Assembly (NCBI GenBank): GCA_038327915.1
Contig: JBBQLO010000004.1
Span: 1 to 41,053, forward strand
DNA length: 41,053 nt
From: CAIXDB01 sp038327915
GTDB taxonomy: Bacteria; Patescibacteriota; Minisyncoccia; Phycocordibacterales; DATDWN01
Reading direction: 5' to 3'
In this document: in pieces, positions 8,187-16,805 of the stretch
Layout: each line of letters starts with the position of its first letter
Position numbering within the stretch: the stretch's first letter is position 1
Translations under genes and position numbers: made by a program
Notes under the pieces: model-generated
Seen by the model: the letters and a program-made list of their open reading frames with translations, nothing else
Told to the model about the DNA's origin: nothing
Databases searched by the model: none

Positions 8187-9338
8187 ATGAAAGTCCTCAC
8201 AATAGGCTCTGATAGAAAACTATTTGAAACGCAAAGTGCAGTTTTGTTGCGTTCTATTGAATATGCCAAACACATGGAAGAACTGCATATCGTTATATTT
8301 ACACAAAAAAGTGACAATCTCACACCTGTTAAAAACGGTAATTTATTTTTGTACCCGACTTGTTCAGAGAGTAAGCTCGGATACGTATTTGATGCATACA
8401 GTATTGGTAAAAAAATAATACCAGAACATGCTTTTGTTCGAGGCAAGTCAGTTATCTCGGCACAGGATCCATTTGAATCTGGCTTGGTGGGGTATTGGCT
8501 TTCACGTAAATTTCGTTTGCCTTTACAGTTACAAATTCATACAGATTTTCTATCACTATATTTTAAAAATAATTTTCTCAACCGTCTTCGTTCTGTCATT
8601 GCAAGTTTTCTTGTTCCTCGAGCTGAAGGTTTACGAGTAGTGAGTAAGCGTATTGCGCAATCTTTACTAAAAAGATTTAACCGTCTCAAAACACAGCCGG
8701 AAATACTTCCTATTTTTGTTGATATGGTTTCTCTTGCACAGCAAGAAATAAGGCATGATTTGCGATTGCAGTTTCCGCAGTTCAACTTTATATTTCTCAT
8801 GGCGAGTCGCCTGACTCAAGAAAAAAATATTGATACAGCACTCCATGCATTTGCACATGTGGTCAAAAAATTTCCTTCTTCCGGTCTTTTTATTGCCGGG
8901 AGTGGTCCGGAGGAACAACATTTACGAAGCGTCGTTATATCACTGCATCTTGAAGAGCAGGTTGTGTTCATGGGGTGGCAGGATGATCTTGTTTCGTTGT
9001 ATAAAAATGCTAATACATATCTTTTAACTTCTTTTTTTGAAGGTTATGGAATGGCGTTTATTGAAGCAGCAGCCACAGGTATTCCCATCATCACAACTCC
9101 GGTCGGTGTGGCTGAGACCGTCTGTCGAGATGGAGAAAATGCTTTTGTTTGTCCTATCGGAGATGTCGAATGTTTTACCACAAGGATGGAACAACTGGTT
9201 ATGGAGAATGCTACGAGAGAGTTGTTTAAACGTCGAATTCGCGATAGTATACAGAGTATGGCGAGTGACCGAGATGAATACATCGCAAAATACATCGGGT
9301 TACTTGAAGTACTACAATTAAGAATTACGCAGTCATAG
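8187..9338 (+). CDS. GT4 family glycosyltransferase
   Basis: A 384-aa GT4 enzyme. The donor domain has LMASRLTQEKNIDTALHAF, AGSGPEEQHLRS and FEGYGMAFIEAAATGIPI with EX7E residues E285 and E293. The reading frame is open upstream to 8085, but that extension lies inside the palindromic element and has no family similarity; the ATG at 8187 gives the expected N-terminus (KVLTIGSDRKLF), so I start there. The gene is followed 55 bp later by gtrA-like. Likely cytoplasmic sugar transfer to a lipid-linked glycan; sugar unknown. Confidence 0.9.
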   Translation: MKVLTIGSDRKLFETQSAVLLRSIEYAKHMEELHIVIFTQKSDNLTPVKNGNLFLYPTCSESKLGYVFDAYSIGKKIIPEHAFVRGKSVISAQDPFESGLVGYWLSRKFRLPLQLQIHTDFLSLYFKNNFLNRLRSVIASFLVPRAEGLRVVSKRIAQSLLKRFNRLKTQPEILPIFVDMVSLAQQEIRHDLRLQFPQFNFIFLMASRLTQEKNIDTALHAFAHVVKKFPSSGLFIAGSGPEEQHLRSVVISLHLEEQVVFMGWQDDLVSLYKNANTYLLTSFFEGYGMAFIEAAATGIPIITTPVGVAETVCRDGENAFVCPIGDVECFTTRMEQLVMENATRELFKRRIRDSIQSMASDRDEYIAKYIGLLEVLQLRITQS

Positions 9339-9393
9339 TTTTGGCAGAATCGAGCTATAACAGAAGGGTGAAAAGAAATAATCGAACTGAAAA

Positions 9394-9825
9394 ATGAAAA
9401 GGCAAATGCAAGGACAAATAAAAATGCTTGCCCAACATGTTGTATTCCGCTATGTTGTCGCTGGGGGGACGTCTGCCGTGGTTGATCTTGGTGTCCTGTA
9501 TATTCTTAATTCTTTTCTACATATACAGTATTTGGTCTCAGCCACTCTCGCTTTTCTTGTGGCTTTTGGCATTAGTTTTACATTGCATAGTGGGTGGACT
9601 TTTAAAATGGTTACTGAAATCGCTCCGACACGTACTCACCGACAAGTCATTCTATATTTGTGTGCATCTCTTTTTGGATTAGGTTTAAATACATTTCTCA
9701 TGTATGTGTTTGTTTCGCGGGTTCATCTTATTGTGATAGTCGCTCAGATTATTGTGGGGGCACTTGTGGCGTGTGTTACTTTTTTTATTTCTCACAATGT
9801 AATCTTTAAATATAGAAAAACATGA
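9394..9825 (+). CDS. GtrA family membrane protein
   Basis: 143 aa with four predicted membrane helices. The start FRYVVAGGTSAVVDLGVLYIL and the later FxSHNVIFKYRK end are typical of GtrA. Family members help move undecaprenyl-phosphate-linked sugars across the membrane or support related glycosylation. The stop overlaps the next gene by 4 bp (ATGA at 9822-9825), so the two are translationally coupled. Its place among glycosyltransferases fits delivery of lipid-linked sugar to the GT-C enzymes encoded downstream; that link is inference. Confidence 0.85.
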   Translation: MKRQMQGQIKMLAQHVVFRYVVAGGTSAVVDLGVLYILNSFLHIQYLVSATLAFLVAFGISFTLHSGWTFKMVTEIAPTRTHRQVILYLCASLFGLGLNTFLMYVFVSRVHLIVIVAQIIVGALVACVTFFISHNVIFKYRKT

Positions 9826-10880
9826 AGTTGCTCGTTTTTACTCAAGTTGTGGATAAAAATCACTCGACCTTGGGGTTTTTTCATGGTTGGTTACAAGAAC
9901 TTTCTTTGCGGTTTGAAAGTGTGCAGGTGGTGTGTCTTGAAATGGGCGAGTATGACTTACCTAGCAATGTACATGTTCATACTTTAGGTAAAGAGAATAA
10001 AGAAAATACAAATATCATAAAAAATAATAATAAGTATGAGTACATTAAGAAGTTTTATTCCTATCTTTCGGCACTTTCTCATAGTTATGATGCCGTTTTT
10101 GTTCACATGAATCAGGAGTACGTTTTACTCGGCGGTTTGTATTGGAAGACACAAGGTACCCCGATTTATTTCTGGCGCAACCATTCATACGGCAATTTTA
10201 TTACTCGCATTGCCATAGTACTTTCGACTAAAGTGTTTGCAACATCCTCGATGTCATTTACAGCTCGAGATATTTTTGGGAAAAAGAAAACTATCATCAT
10301 GCCCGTAGGTGTTGATCTTAAAACTTTTGTTCCAACTCAAGGGGTACTTCGCAAAAAATATTCAGTATGTATGGTTGGGCGTGTTTCTTCTGTCAAACAT
10401 ATTGAAATTATGCTTGAAACTGCGGCATACCTTGTAGCTCTTGGTAGCCAAATTTCGTGCACTATAGTTGGGTCTCCGGGGCCGAACGATGCTCTCTATA
10501 TGCAGTCACTTCGATCGCATGTGGAGGGTGAAGGGCTTTCGCCATACGTGCACTTTGTTTCAGCACTTCCACCACACAGGGTGCCAGAAATATACAGTAG
10601 TCATGAAGTCTGCCTTAACCTCACAGACGATGGGTCGTTTGATAAGACAATAGTAGAAGCGGCGGCTTGTGGAACCATACCACTCGTTTCTCATTCTTCA
10701 CTAAAGGGTTTTTTACCTTCAGTATGCATTACTACACCGCATCGTGCTGGAATAACTAAAAATCTAGAAGAGTTGTTTGATCCCAAGGTTCAAATCACTC
10801 TTCGTGAACCGCTTCAGACATTTGCACAGTCACATAGCTTAGAAAAATTAATGGACAGGCTTGTTGAAGAAATTATATAA
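9822..10880 (+). CDS. GT4-like glycosyltransferase
   Basis: A 352-aa GT-B type protein. The donor domain is recognisable from CMVGRVSSVKHIEIMLETA, VGSPGPNDALYMQSLRSHV and the late NLTDDGSFDKTIVEAAACGTIPLV. The second glutamate of EX7E is present (E279), but the first position is glycine (G271), so activity or donor contact may differ from the classical form. Overlaps the gtrA-like gene by 4 bp (ATGA), which indicates one operon. It is followed 21 bp later by palindromic element B. Sugar specificity unknown. Confidence 0.8.
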   Translation: MKLLVFTQVVDKNHSTLGFFHGWLQELSLRFESVQVVCLEMGEYDLPSNVHVHTLGKENKENTNIIKNNNKYEYIKKFYSYLSALSHSYDAVFVHMNQEYVLLGGLYWKTQGTPIYFWRNHSYGNFITRIAIVLSTKVFATSSMSFTARDIFGKKKTIIMPVGVDLKTFVPTQGVLRKKYSVCMVGRVSSVKHIEIMLETAAYLVALGSQISCTIVGSPGPNDALYMQSLRSHVEGEGLSPYVHFVSALPPHRVPEIYSSHEVCLNLTDDGSFDKTIVEAAACGTIPLVSHSSLKGFLPSVCITTPHRAGITKNLEELFDPKVQITLREPLQTFAQSHSLEKLMDRLVEEII

Positions 10881-10901
10881 ATTATGAATACCGAACACAA
10901 T

Positions 10902-11066
10902 ATTTTAGAAAACATATTTTTTTGGTACCAGAATATTTTTCTGTTGAAAAATTTCTTCATGCTCGGAACTCAAGAAAACAATACGCTCTCTCGTGTTCCC
11001 ATCACTCCGGAGCTGTTGTTTTCTAAGCTCCTGCGCAATGTACCAAAAAAGTATGTTTTCTAAAAT
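10902..11066. repeat. palindromic intergenic element, copy B
   Basis: The ends 10902-10928 and 11040-11066 are 27-bp inverted complements with one mismatch. An internal 10-bp stem pairs 10973-10982 with 11015-11024 and is identical to the one in copy A. The apical loop carries GCTC/GAGC and CTCCGGAG. The core matches copy A (8001-8148), but the outer arms are different in sequence and still self-complementary. It fills the 206-bp gap between two glycosyltransferase genes, ending 20 bp before the next ATG. Confidence 0.8.
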
Positions 11067-11086
11067 GTTGCTGTAAATTACTACCG

Positions 11087-11803
11087 ATGTATAAAAACAA
11101 AAAAGTCAGTGTGGTTATAGGTACATACAATGAAGCAGAGTCAATACACTCTATAATTGATCGTTTTTTTGCAACCGGATTTGTGGACGAAGTAATAGTA
11201 GTGGACAATAATGCTCTCGGAAACACAAAAGAAGAAATAGAAAAAACAAATGCACGAAGAGTAGTCGAGACCCAGCAAGGGTATGGCTATGCCTATATGC
11301 GAGGACTTCGAGAGGCAACGGGAGATCTTGTTGTCATGACGGAAGCTGATGGAACATTTGACCCTGAAGATATTCATAAATTTCTTTTATATAGTGATCA
11401 TTTTGATGTGGTTTTTGGCACCCGGACTTCACGTGCATCCATCTGGTCTGAAGCTTTCATGCCTTTTCCCGTGAGGTTTGGTAACTGGGCGGTGGCTAAA
11501 TTTTTAGAAGTACTTTACAATGGCCCAACATTGACGGATGTCGGGTGTACATATAAATTGATTTCGAGGAGTGCTTTAGAGAAGGTGTTTCCATTTTTTC
11601 CACACTCACATGGAGATGGTAAATTTTCTCCAGAATTTATGATGTGGATTATCCAAGCAGGTTTTATACCAATTGAAATTCCGGTTATGTTTAGACCGAG
11701 AGTGGGTAAATCGATGTACACAGGGAGTACATGGAAAGCTGCAAAGCTCGGAGCTAAAATGATAGTAATGATTATTGGGTATAGATTTAAAAAATATACA
11801 TGA
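11087..11803 (+). CDS. GT2 family glycosyltransferase (DPM1-like)
   Basis: A 238-aa GT-A fold inverting glycosyltransferase. It has the N-terminal VVIGTYNEAESI signature, the VVDNNA substrate loop, the metal-binding region MTEADGTFDPEDI (around residues 84-96) and DVGCTYKLISR. No C-terminal membrane pair as in some polyprenol-phosphate transferases, though the last 25 residues are hydrophobic and basic. Related enzymes move a sugar from a nucleotide to polyprenyl phosphate or to a glycan. It overlaps the next gene (GT-C type) by 4 bp, ATGA at 11800-11803; that pairing suggests it may make the lipid-phosphate sugar used by the GT-C protein. The pairing role is inference. Confidence 0.85.
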   Translation: MYKNKKVSVVIGTYNEAESIHSIIDRFFATGFVDEVIVVDNNALGNTKEEIEKTNARRVVETQQGYGYAYMRGLREATGDLVVMTEADGTFDPEDIHKFLLYSDHFDVVFGTRTSRASIWSEAFMPFPVRFGNWAVAKFLEVLYNGPTLTDVGCTYKLISRSALEKVFPFFPHSHGDGKFSPEFMMWIIQAGFIPIEIPVMFRPRVGKSMYTGSTWKAAKLGAKMIVMIIGYRFKKYT

Positions 11804-13545
11804 AAAAATTTTTTGTGAAAAATGAATGGATTATTGTTTTAATACTTACTGTTTTGTTTGTAGCTTTTCGTTTTGGCGGAACGGGTCTACCGCTTCATCA
11901 AGATGAGTACAAATGGCCATTGTCAGTAAATCCGAACATACACAGCGATGTTTTTATTCCACATCCTCCAATCGGAGAAATAATATACCGTACGGCGGGG
12001 TATGTTGTGGGTTTTAATACAAATTTTCGATTTGTTCCACTTTTTTTTGGTACTCTGAACCTCCTGCTTCTCTATTATTTTTTAAGGTTTGTATATGATC
12101 GAAGAGTCGCTACTATCGCTGGATGTATCTGGATTTTTTCTTATTTTTCTGTCCTGGCGTCTCTCATGGTTGATACTGACGGGGAGATCCTGCCTTTCTT
12201 TTTTCTTCTCAGTCTTATTGGGTATTATAAAATCAGGGTGAATCAATCTTTGTCTTTTTCTGCAGCTGACTATGTAGAGAAAGGAAATAAACTATGGTGG
12301 TGGGTTTTACTTATCGGTTCGTGTATCCTAGGATTTTTAGTAAAAGTTAGTTTTTTGATTGTCATTGCTTCATTTGCTTTTGATTTTCTGTGGTCGCAAA
12401 AACACAAACTTTCCCGCGGGCAGATATTAAAATATGTGGGATACACAGTTTTGTCCGTAGTTACGCTCGCGGTAATTTTGGTTATCATGAAATTTATTTT
12501 TCCATTTTTTAATCTGAGTGCGTCTGTTTCATATTGGGAACATTTTGCAGTAGGAAGAAGAGATTGGTTCCAAACATTTATTCAGTGTATCAAAGCGCTT
12601 TTATACTCATCCCCACTTCTTATCATTGTTCCTCTGTTTGGATTTTTGCCACCATGGAGAGGTGAAATGAAAGAAAAGTTTTCACGTCTCAAAGTATTTT
12701 TATTTTTTCTTGTAATAGCTTTTATTTTCTATATCGTTCTTTTTGATTTCTCAATCGGTGCTCTTGATAGATATCTACAATTGCTTATTTTGCCTCTTAC
12801 TGTGTTTTCTGCTCTTGTGGTAAGTAGTCTTTTACAGAATACGGAGAAAAGAAAGACGGAAATATTTCTCTCTGGCTCCGTTGGTGCCCTCATTCTTGTT
12901 TTCCTTCAATTTCTACCGCACTTTGTTCCACCCCTGCATCCAAAATCGGAGTGGATTGGTCGTATTGTAAGTTTGCACTGGAATTTTGTCTACCCATTTT
13001 CTGGTGGATCGGGACCCCTCGGTTTTTATATTTCATTTTTGTTTATCGCGAGTGCGTGGGCTATATCTGCAGGGGCATTATTACTTTCAAAAATCTTTTC
13101 AAAAATAAACCCTCGTTTTCCTGTCCTTGCTCTGATTTTTATTATTCCCATAGCTTTTGTATACAACTTTGTATTTATAGAAGAATATTTAGTAGGGCGT
13201 TGGAATGGATATGCCCCACGCCTTTTGGCACATGCGGTTGAATTTATTGCGAACAACCCGGATATTCAAAAAGTGACTGTCTATAACGACAATGGTGGTA
13301 ATGAAATTCAAGCTGTGGGTAAATACAGAAAACGGTTGTACGTAGATCCAAAATTTGATTTTAATGAAAAAATTAAGTCGCTCAACATGTATAAAGAACA
13401 TTACTTTGTTCTTGATGTGCCACGGCTAGACCCGACAAGTGTGTACGTTAAGTTTTTTGATTCTTGTAAAATTGTCTACAAAGAAGTCGACAAAAAAATG
13501 TCTGCAATAGTGTATGATTGTAGAAATGCCCCAGATCTTAAGTGA
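11800..13545 (+). CDS. GT-C family membrane glycosyltransferase (GT39/ArnT-like)
   Basis: 581 aa with about 10-12 hydrophobic helices. The first extracytoplasmic loop has LHQDEYKW with the acidic pair D35-E36, which is the catalytic landmark of GT-C enzymes such as ArnT and protein O-mannosyltransferases. The C-terminal 90 residues form a soluble domain. Such enzymes use polyprenyl-phosphate sugars on the outer face of the membrane. Translationally coupled to the upstream GT2 gene by a 4-bp overlap. The acceptor may be a glycan or an exported protein; the sequence cannot tell. Confidence 0.8.
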   Translation: MKKFFVKNEWIIVLILTVLFVAFRFGGTGLPLHQDEYKWPLSVNPNIHSDVFIPHPPIGEIIYRTAGYVVGFNTNFRFVPLFFGTLNLLLLYYFLRFVYDRRVATIAGCIWIFSYFSVLASLMVDTDGEILPFFFLLSLIGYYKIRVNQSLSFSAADYVEKGNKLWWWVLLIGSCILGFLVKVSFLIVIASFAFDFLWSQKHKLSRGQILKYVGYTVLSVVTLAVILVIMKFIFPFFNLSASVSYWEHFAVGRRDWFQTFIQCIKALLYSSPLLIIVPLFGFLPPWRGEMKEKFSRLKVFLFFLVIAFIFYIVLFDFSIGALDRYLQLLILPLTVFSALVVSSLLQNTEKRKTEIFLSGSVGALILVFLQFLPHFVPPLHPKSEWIGRIVSLHWNFVYPFSGGSGPLGFYISFLFIASAWAISAGALLLSKIFSKINPRFPVLALIFIIPIAFVYNFVFIEEYLVGRWNGYAPRLLAHAVEFIANNPDIQKVTVYNDNGGNEIQAVGKYRKRLYVDPKFDFNEKIKSLNMYKEHYFVLDVPRLDPTSVYVKFFDSCKIVYKEVDKKMSAIVYDCRNAPDLK

Positions 13546-13571
13546 GCCTACGTGTGTTTAAATAAAATTAA

Positions 13572-15128
13572 ATGGCATCTGTACTGACAGAAAAAATAAA
13601 GAATGTAATAGTTGGTAGCGTTTTTATTCTAACACTCTTCCTGATACTTTTTCATTTTACGGATACTCCACGCGTGTGGGTCGATGAAGGTGTATTTACC
13701 GAAGTGGCTCGCAACCTCGCCGTGCATGGTACTCTCAGTATCCAGACTGCCCCGGGACAATTTTTTTCTATGCGTTCATTTTTACTCTCGACAAGTTATC
13801 CTGTTATTTTTCCTGTCGCGGTAAGCTTGAAAATTTTTGGTATCGGTCTTTGGCAAGCAAGATTGCCCATGGTCATATATATGTTTCTTTTAGTGTTGTT
13901 TTTTTATCTCTTTGCCAAAAAAAAATACGGTTTTTGGCCTGCTATTCTCTCTGTATTGCTTCTTATTTCTTTCTCGCCGTTTTATGGTAACGGGCGTCCG
14001 GTTCAGGGAGAGGTTCCTGGTTTGGTATTTCTTACTTTCGGCGGGTGGCTCGGTTTACTGTGGGAAAAGAGTGATTTTAAAAATAAAAAAGAATCCTTCT
14101 TTACCGGTCTTGCTTTTGGATTGTCTGCATCAGTAAAACCAATTTTCTTGGCGGGGGTATCTTTGTCACTTTTTCTCGGATGTGTTGTATGGGCAAAAAA
14201 AATATGGATTGGAGATCGAGACGACATAGAAATAGGAAATTCAGGAGAACAGAAAAAAAGTAGAACGGCTTTTTGGATGCTTATTTTTGGATACAGTATC
14301 CCTGTATCAATATGGGGGGTGATTCATTTTCCGACCATACATTCTGTTATTGTATTTGTTCCGACCTACCTTTTTTTTGCGGGCAATCACGGATCGTCAC
14401 TTTCTCTCTTTCAAACAATTACTCTAAATCTTGGGCGGTTTGTGAAAGAATCAACACCTCTTCTTTTTTTGTTACTTTTTGTGAGTGTCCTTGTCTCTTT
14501 TGTATTTAGATGGGTTCAAAAAAAAGAAAATACGCAAAAAAGTGCGTCTAACTTTCTCACAGTATTTACTATGCAATTTAGTTTTTCTGAGTGTATTATT
14601 TTATTTTTTGTAGTATTAAATTGGTGTGCATATCTCATTGGCACTGGTTGGTATAGGTATTTTTTTCCTGCTCATGTGCTCCTGTATCTTCTCTTCCCTG
14701 GAGCGGTATTTGTTGCTATTAAATGCGCGCGTACGTCTCTTATGCGGAAATGTATCGGTGTTGTTGCAATTACTCTCGTCTTATTTCAGTTTTATTATTT
14801 AATTTATCTTTCAGACACATCTCTTGTCATATCGCGAACACGTAATGCAACTCTCAGTTCAAACCTGTTGTCGCTCGACTCTCACAAGAAAGTCTTTTTC
14901 TATAATACGATCGACGCGCTGGTATTTTTCAAGGGAGAAAATTATTCGCAGTATCTTAATATGGCTGGTTTTTTGGTGGTGGGTGATACAAACCGCGTAC
15001 AGCGTGAACACCCGGATTATATTTTTGCAGACAATGATGTCGCAACGTCAACTTTTTCGTGTTATATAAAAATAATTCAAGACAAGTATTCGTTATATGA
15101 AAAAATAGCAGGCTGTAAAGATAAATGA
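13572..15128 (+). CDS. GT-C family membrane glycosyltransferase (GT39/GT83-like)
   Basis: 518 aa, strongly hydrophobic with roughly 10 membrane helices. Early loop RVWVDEGVFTEVARNLAVHG has the GT-C acidic pair D38-E39 followed by the ArnT-like 'EVARNLA.HG' region. The last 80 residues are a soluble tail. The gene starts 26 bp after the previous GT-C gene on the same strand and its end converges with the aminotransferase gene (28 bp apart). Probably transfers a lipid-phosphate-linked sugar outside the membrane. Substrates unknown. Confidence 0.8.
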   Translation: MASVLTEKIKNVIVGSVFILTLFLILFHFTDTPRVWVDEGVFTEVARNLAVHGTLSIQTAPGQFFSMRSFLLSTSYPVIFPVAVSLKIFGIGLWQARLPMVIYMFLLVLFFYLFAKKKYGFWPAILSVLLLISFSPFYGNGRPVQGEVPGLVFLTFGGWLGLLWEKSDFKNKKESFFTGLAFGLSASVKPIFLAGVSLSLFLGCVVWAKKIWIGDRDDIEIGNSGEQKKSRTAFWMLIFGYSIPVSIWGVIHFPTIHSVIVFVPTYLFFAGNHGSSLSLFQTITLNLGRFVKESTPLLFLLLFVSVLVSFVFRWVQKKENTQKSASNFLTVFTMQFSFSECIILFFVVLNWCAYLIGTGWYRYFFPAHVLLYLLFPGAVFVAIKCARTSLMRKCIGVVAITLVLFQFYYLIYLSDTSLVISRTRNATLSSNLLSLDSHKKVFFYNTIDALVFFKGENYSQYLNMAGFLVVGDTNRVQREHPDYIFADNDVATSTFSCYIKIIQDKYSLYEKIAGCKDK

Positions 15129-15156
15129 AAAGTAAATAGATAAAAAAAGCTAAGAT

Positions 15157-16275
15157 TTACACACTTTTTCTTTTTGATTGTGTATCAAAAAAAGCACGAA
15201 TGTGGCGACATGTGTACGCAATTTCTGCTCTAGTAATATATGGGCTACAAGGTAAGGAGAGAATTTTTTTTACCACTACTTCAGTCTTGGGTAGACTGAC
15301 TGCATTGTATTTTTTAAATGATTTTTGAGCATGGATTGGAATTGGGTAGTGTATGAGGGTCAGAATCCCTTTTTCCTTGAGATATGCCTGAAGTGCATCC
15401 CGCTCTGCTGTTTCAATAACAAACAAATGGTAGGCATGAAGTGAATTTTTTCTTTCCAAGGGAAAGGTGATTTGTTTGATTCCTTGTAGTTTTTCTCGAT
15501 ATAGGTTTGCTATAGCTTTCCTTTTTTCATTTTCCTTATCAAGCGTTTCTAATTTTACGCTTAAAATAGCCGCTTGGATTTCATCGAGCCTGCTGTTAAT
15601 ACCTGAGATTGGGTGTTCGTATCTATTTTGTTGCCCATAGTTTCGGATCATTTTCATTGTAGTGGCGAGTTCAGAGTCATTGGTGGAGATAGCCCCACCG
15701 TCTCCGTAACAGCCAAGATTTTTAGTAGGATAAAAGCTAAAACAGCCAGCAACACCAAAACTTCCTACTTTTTTATTATTATATTCTGCTCCATGAGCCT
15801 GAGCACAGTCTTCAATAAGTGATAGTGTATGTTTTTTTGCAAGAGCACATATTTTTTCCATATCAGCAGCTTGACCATACAAATGCACGGGAATTATCGC
15901 TTTTGTTTTGTCCGTTATTTTTCTCTCTATTTCCTTTGGATCTGTATGATAGTACGCGTCTATGTCGACAAATACCGGAGTGGCACCGATGGCTTCGATT
16001 GCTAAGGCACTCGCAACTGCAGATACAGAAGTAGTAATAACTTCGTCGCCTTTTCCAATGCCAAGCACCATGAGGGCAATTTGTAGTGCTTCGAGACCAT
16101 TTCCGACACCGACAACGTGTTTTACTCCAAGATACTCGGCAAATTTTTTCTCAAATTGATCGACTTCCGTACCTAAAATATAATAGCCAGATTCGAGGAC
16201 TTTTTTGACAGCGGCATCAACGCCTTTTTTGTGGGCATTGTATTCTTTTTTAAAATCATTAAATAGGATATTCAT
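15157..16275 (-). CDS. fdtB: DegT/DnrJ/EryC1/StrS sugar aminotransferase (FdtB-like)
   Basis: A 372-aa PLP enzyme of the sugar aminotransferase family. It has the active-site stretch EDCAQAHG (D156) and the PLP lysine in SFYPTKNLG (K185), with the GDGG loop just after. Such enzymes transaminate a nucleotide keto-sugar, typically dTDP-3-keto- or 4-keto-6-deoxyhexose. The FdtA-like isomerase gene lies 24 bp upstream on the same strand, which points to a 3-amino sugar such as dTDP-Fuc3N or Qui3N; the symbol is by this context only. Both genes run against the surrounding glycan cluster. The dTDP-sugar-supplying genes (rmlA, rmlB) are not in the window. Confidence 0.88.
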   Translation of the reverse strand: MNILFNDFKKEYNAHKKGVDAAVKKVLESGYYILGTEVDQFEKKFAEYLGVKHVVGVGNGLEALQIALMVLGIGKGDEVITTSVSAVASALAIEAIGATPVFVDIDAYYHTDPKEIERKITDKTKAIIPVHLYGQAADMEKICALAKKHTLSLIEDCAQAHGAEYNNKKVGSFGVAGCFSFYPTKNLGCYGDGGAISTNDSELATTMKMIRNYGQQNRYEHPISGINSRLDEIQAAILSVKLETLDKENEKRKAIANLYREKLQGIKQITFPLERKNSLHAYHLFVIETAERDALQAYLKEKGILTLIHYPIPIHAQKSFKKYNAVSLPKTEVVVKKILSLPCSPYITRAEIAYTCRHIRAFFDTQSKRKSV

Positions 16276-16299
16276 AGAATTTTCTATTTATACTTTTTG

Positions 16300-16716
16300 T
16301 TACTCTTTGAGAATATTTTTTTGAAAGTCTGCGTAGTCTCTATAATACTCTGTTTCGTCGTATGGTTCTGAATTTAATACAAGCAGTATTGTTCCTGGCA
16401 TAAAATCTTTCATACTGTGCCAGACGAGAGGGGTCATGTATAAACCAGTGTCCGGAGAATTTAATGTGACCTCTTCTTTTCGGTCTCCGTAGTCAAGCTC
16501 ATATGCAACTGAGCCAGCAATACATATATGGATTTGTTCGTTTTTCTTGTGTGCGTGTCCACCACGGATACTCCCTACGGGGACATTGTAGACATAAAAG
16601 ATGCGGTTTATTAAAAAGGGAACATGTTTGCCCGACTGAACAATAGACAAATCACCGCGCGGGTCGGTCATGGTTTGGATAGGAATGAGGCTGGTGTGGG
16701 CTTTTGCGTTCGGCAT
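16300..16716 (-). CDS. fdtA: FdtA/QdtA-like 3,4-ketoisomerase (WxcM cupin domain)
   Basis: About 138 aa of cupin fold. RGGHAHKKNEQIHICI carries the conserved histidines of dTDP-6-deoxy-hexulose ketoisomerases, and DPRGDLSIV and VWHSMKDF are also typical. The enzyme would move the keto group from C4 to C3 before transamination by the neighbouring FdtB-like protein. The frame is open to an ATG at 16791, but the extra 25 residues are not family-like and a -10-like TACAAT (16727-16732, minus strand) lies inside them, 10 nt before the ATG at 16716. I therefore start at 16716. Divergent from the methyltransferase gene at 16806. Confidence 0.85.
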   Translation of the reverse strand: MPNAKAHTSLIPIQTMTDPRGDLSIVQSGKHVPFLINRIFYVYNVPVGSIRGGHAHKKNEQIHICIAGSVAYELDYGDRKEEVTLNSPDTGLYMTPLVWHSMKDFMPGTILLVLNSEPYDETEYYRDYADFQKNILKE

Positions 16717-16726
16717 AGATCCAAAG

Positions 16727-16799
16727 ATTGTATAAAACAATACACGCGTATGGTAACTTAATTTAAGCCTACTGTATATGTTACTATACATGTTATAAT
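16727..16799. promoter_or_regulatory. divergent promoter region between fdtA-like and methyltransferase genes
   Basis: Minus strand: TACAAT at 16727-16732, 10 nt from the FdtA ATG, with a TTACCA-like -35 about 18 bp upstream. Plus strand: a perfect TATAAT at 16794-16799 only 6 nt before ATG 16806. Both starts would produce leaderless or nearly leaderless mRNAs. Confidence 0.6.
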
Positions 16800-16805
16800 G
16801 TATAC

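Noticed and set aside
8001..11066. Elements A and B as integron attC sites bracketing cassettes
   Set aside because: No RYYYAAC/GTTRRRY core pair at the ends, several genes lie between them, and no integrase is present.
12327..12338. CCTAGG in the GT-C gene as a fifth REP copy
   Set aside because: Only the six-base CCTAGG is present; no second arm or loop follows.
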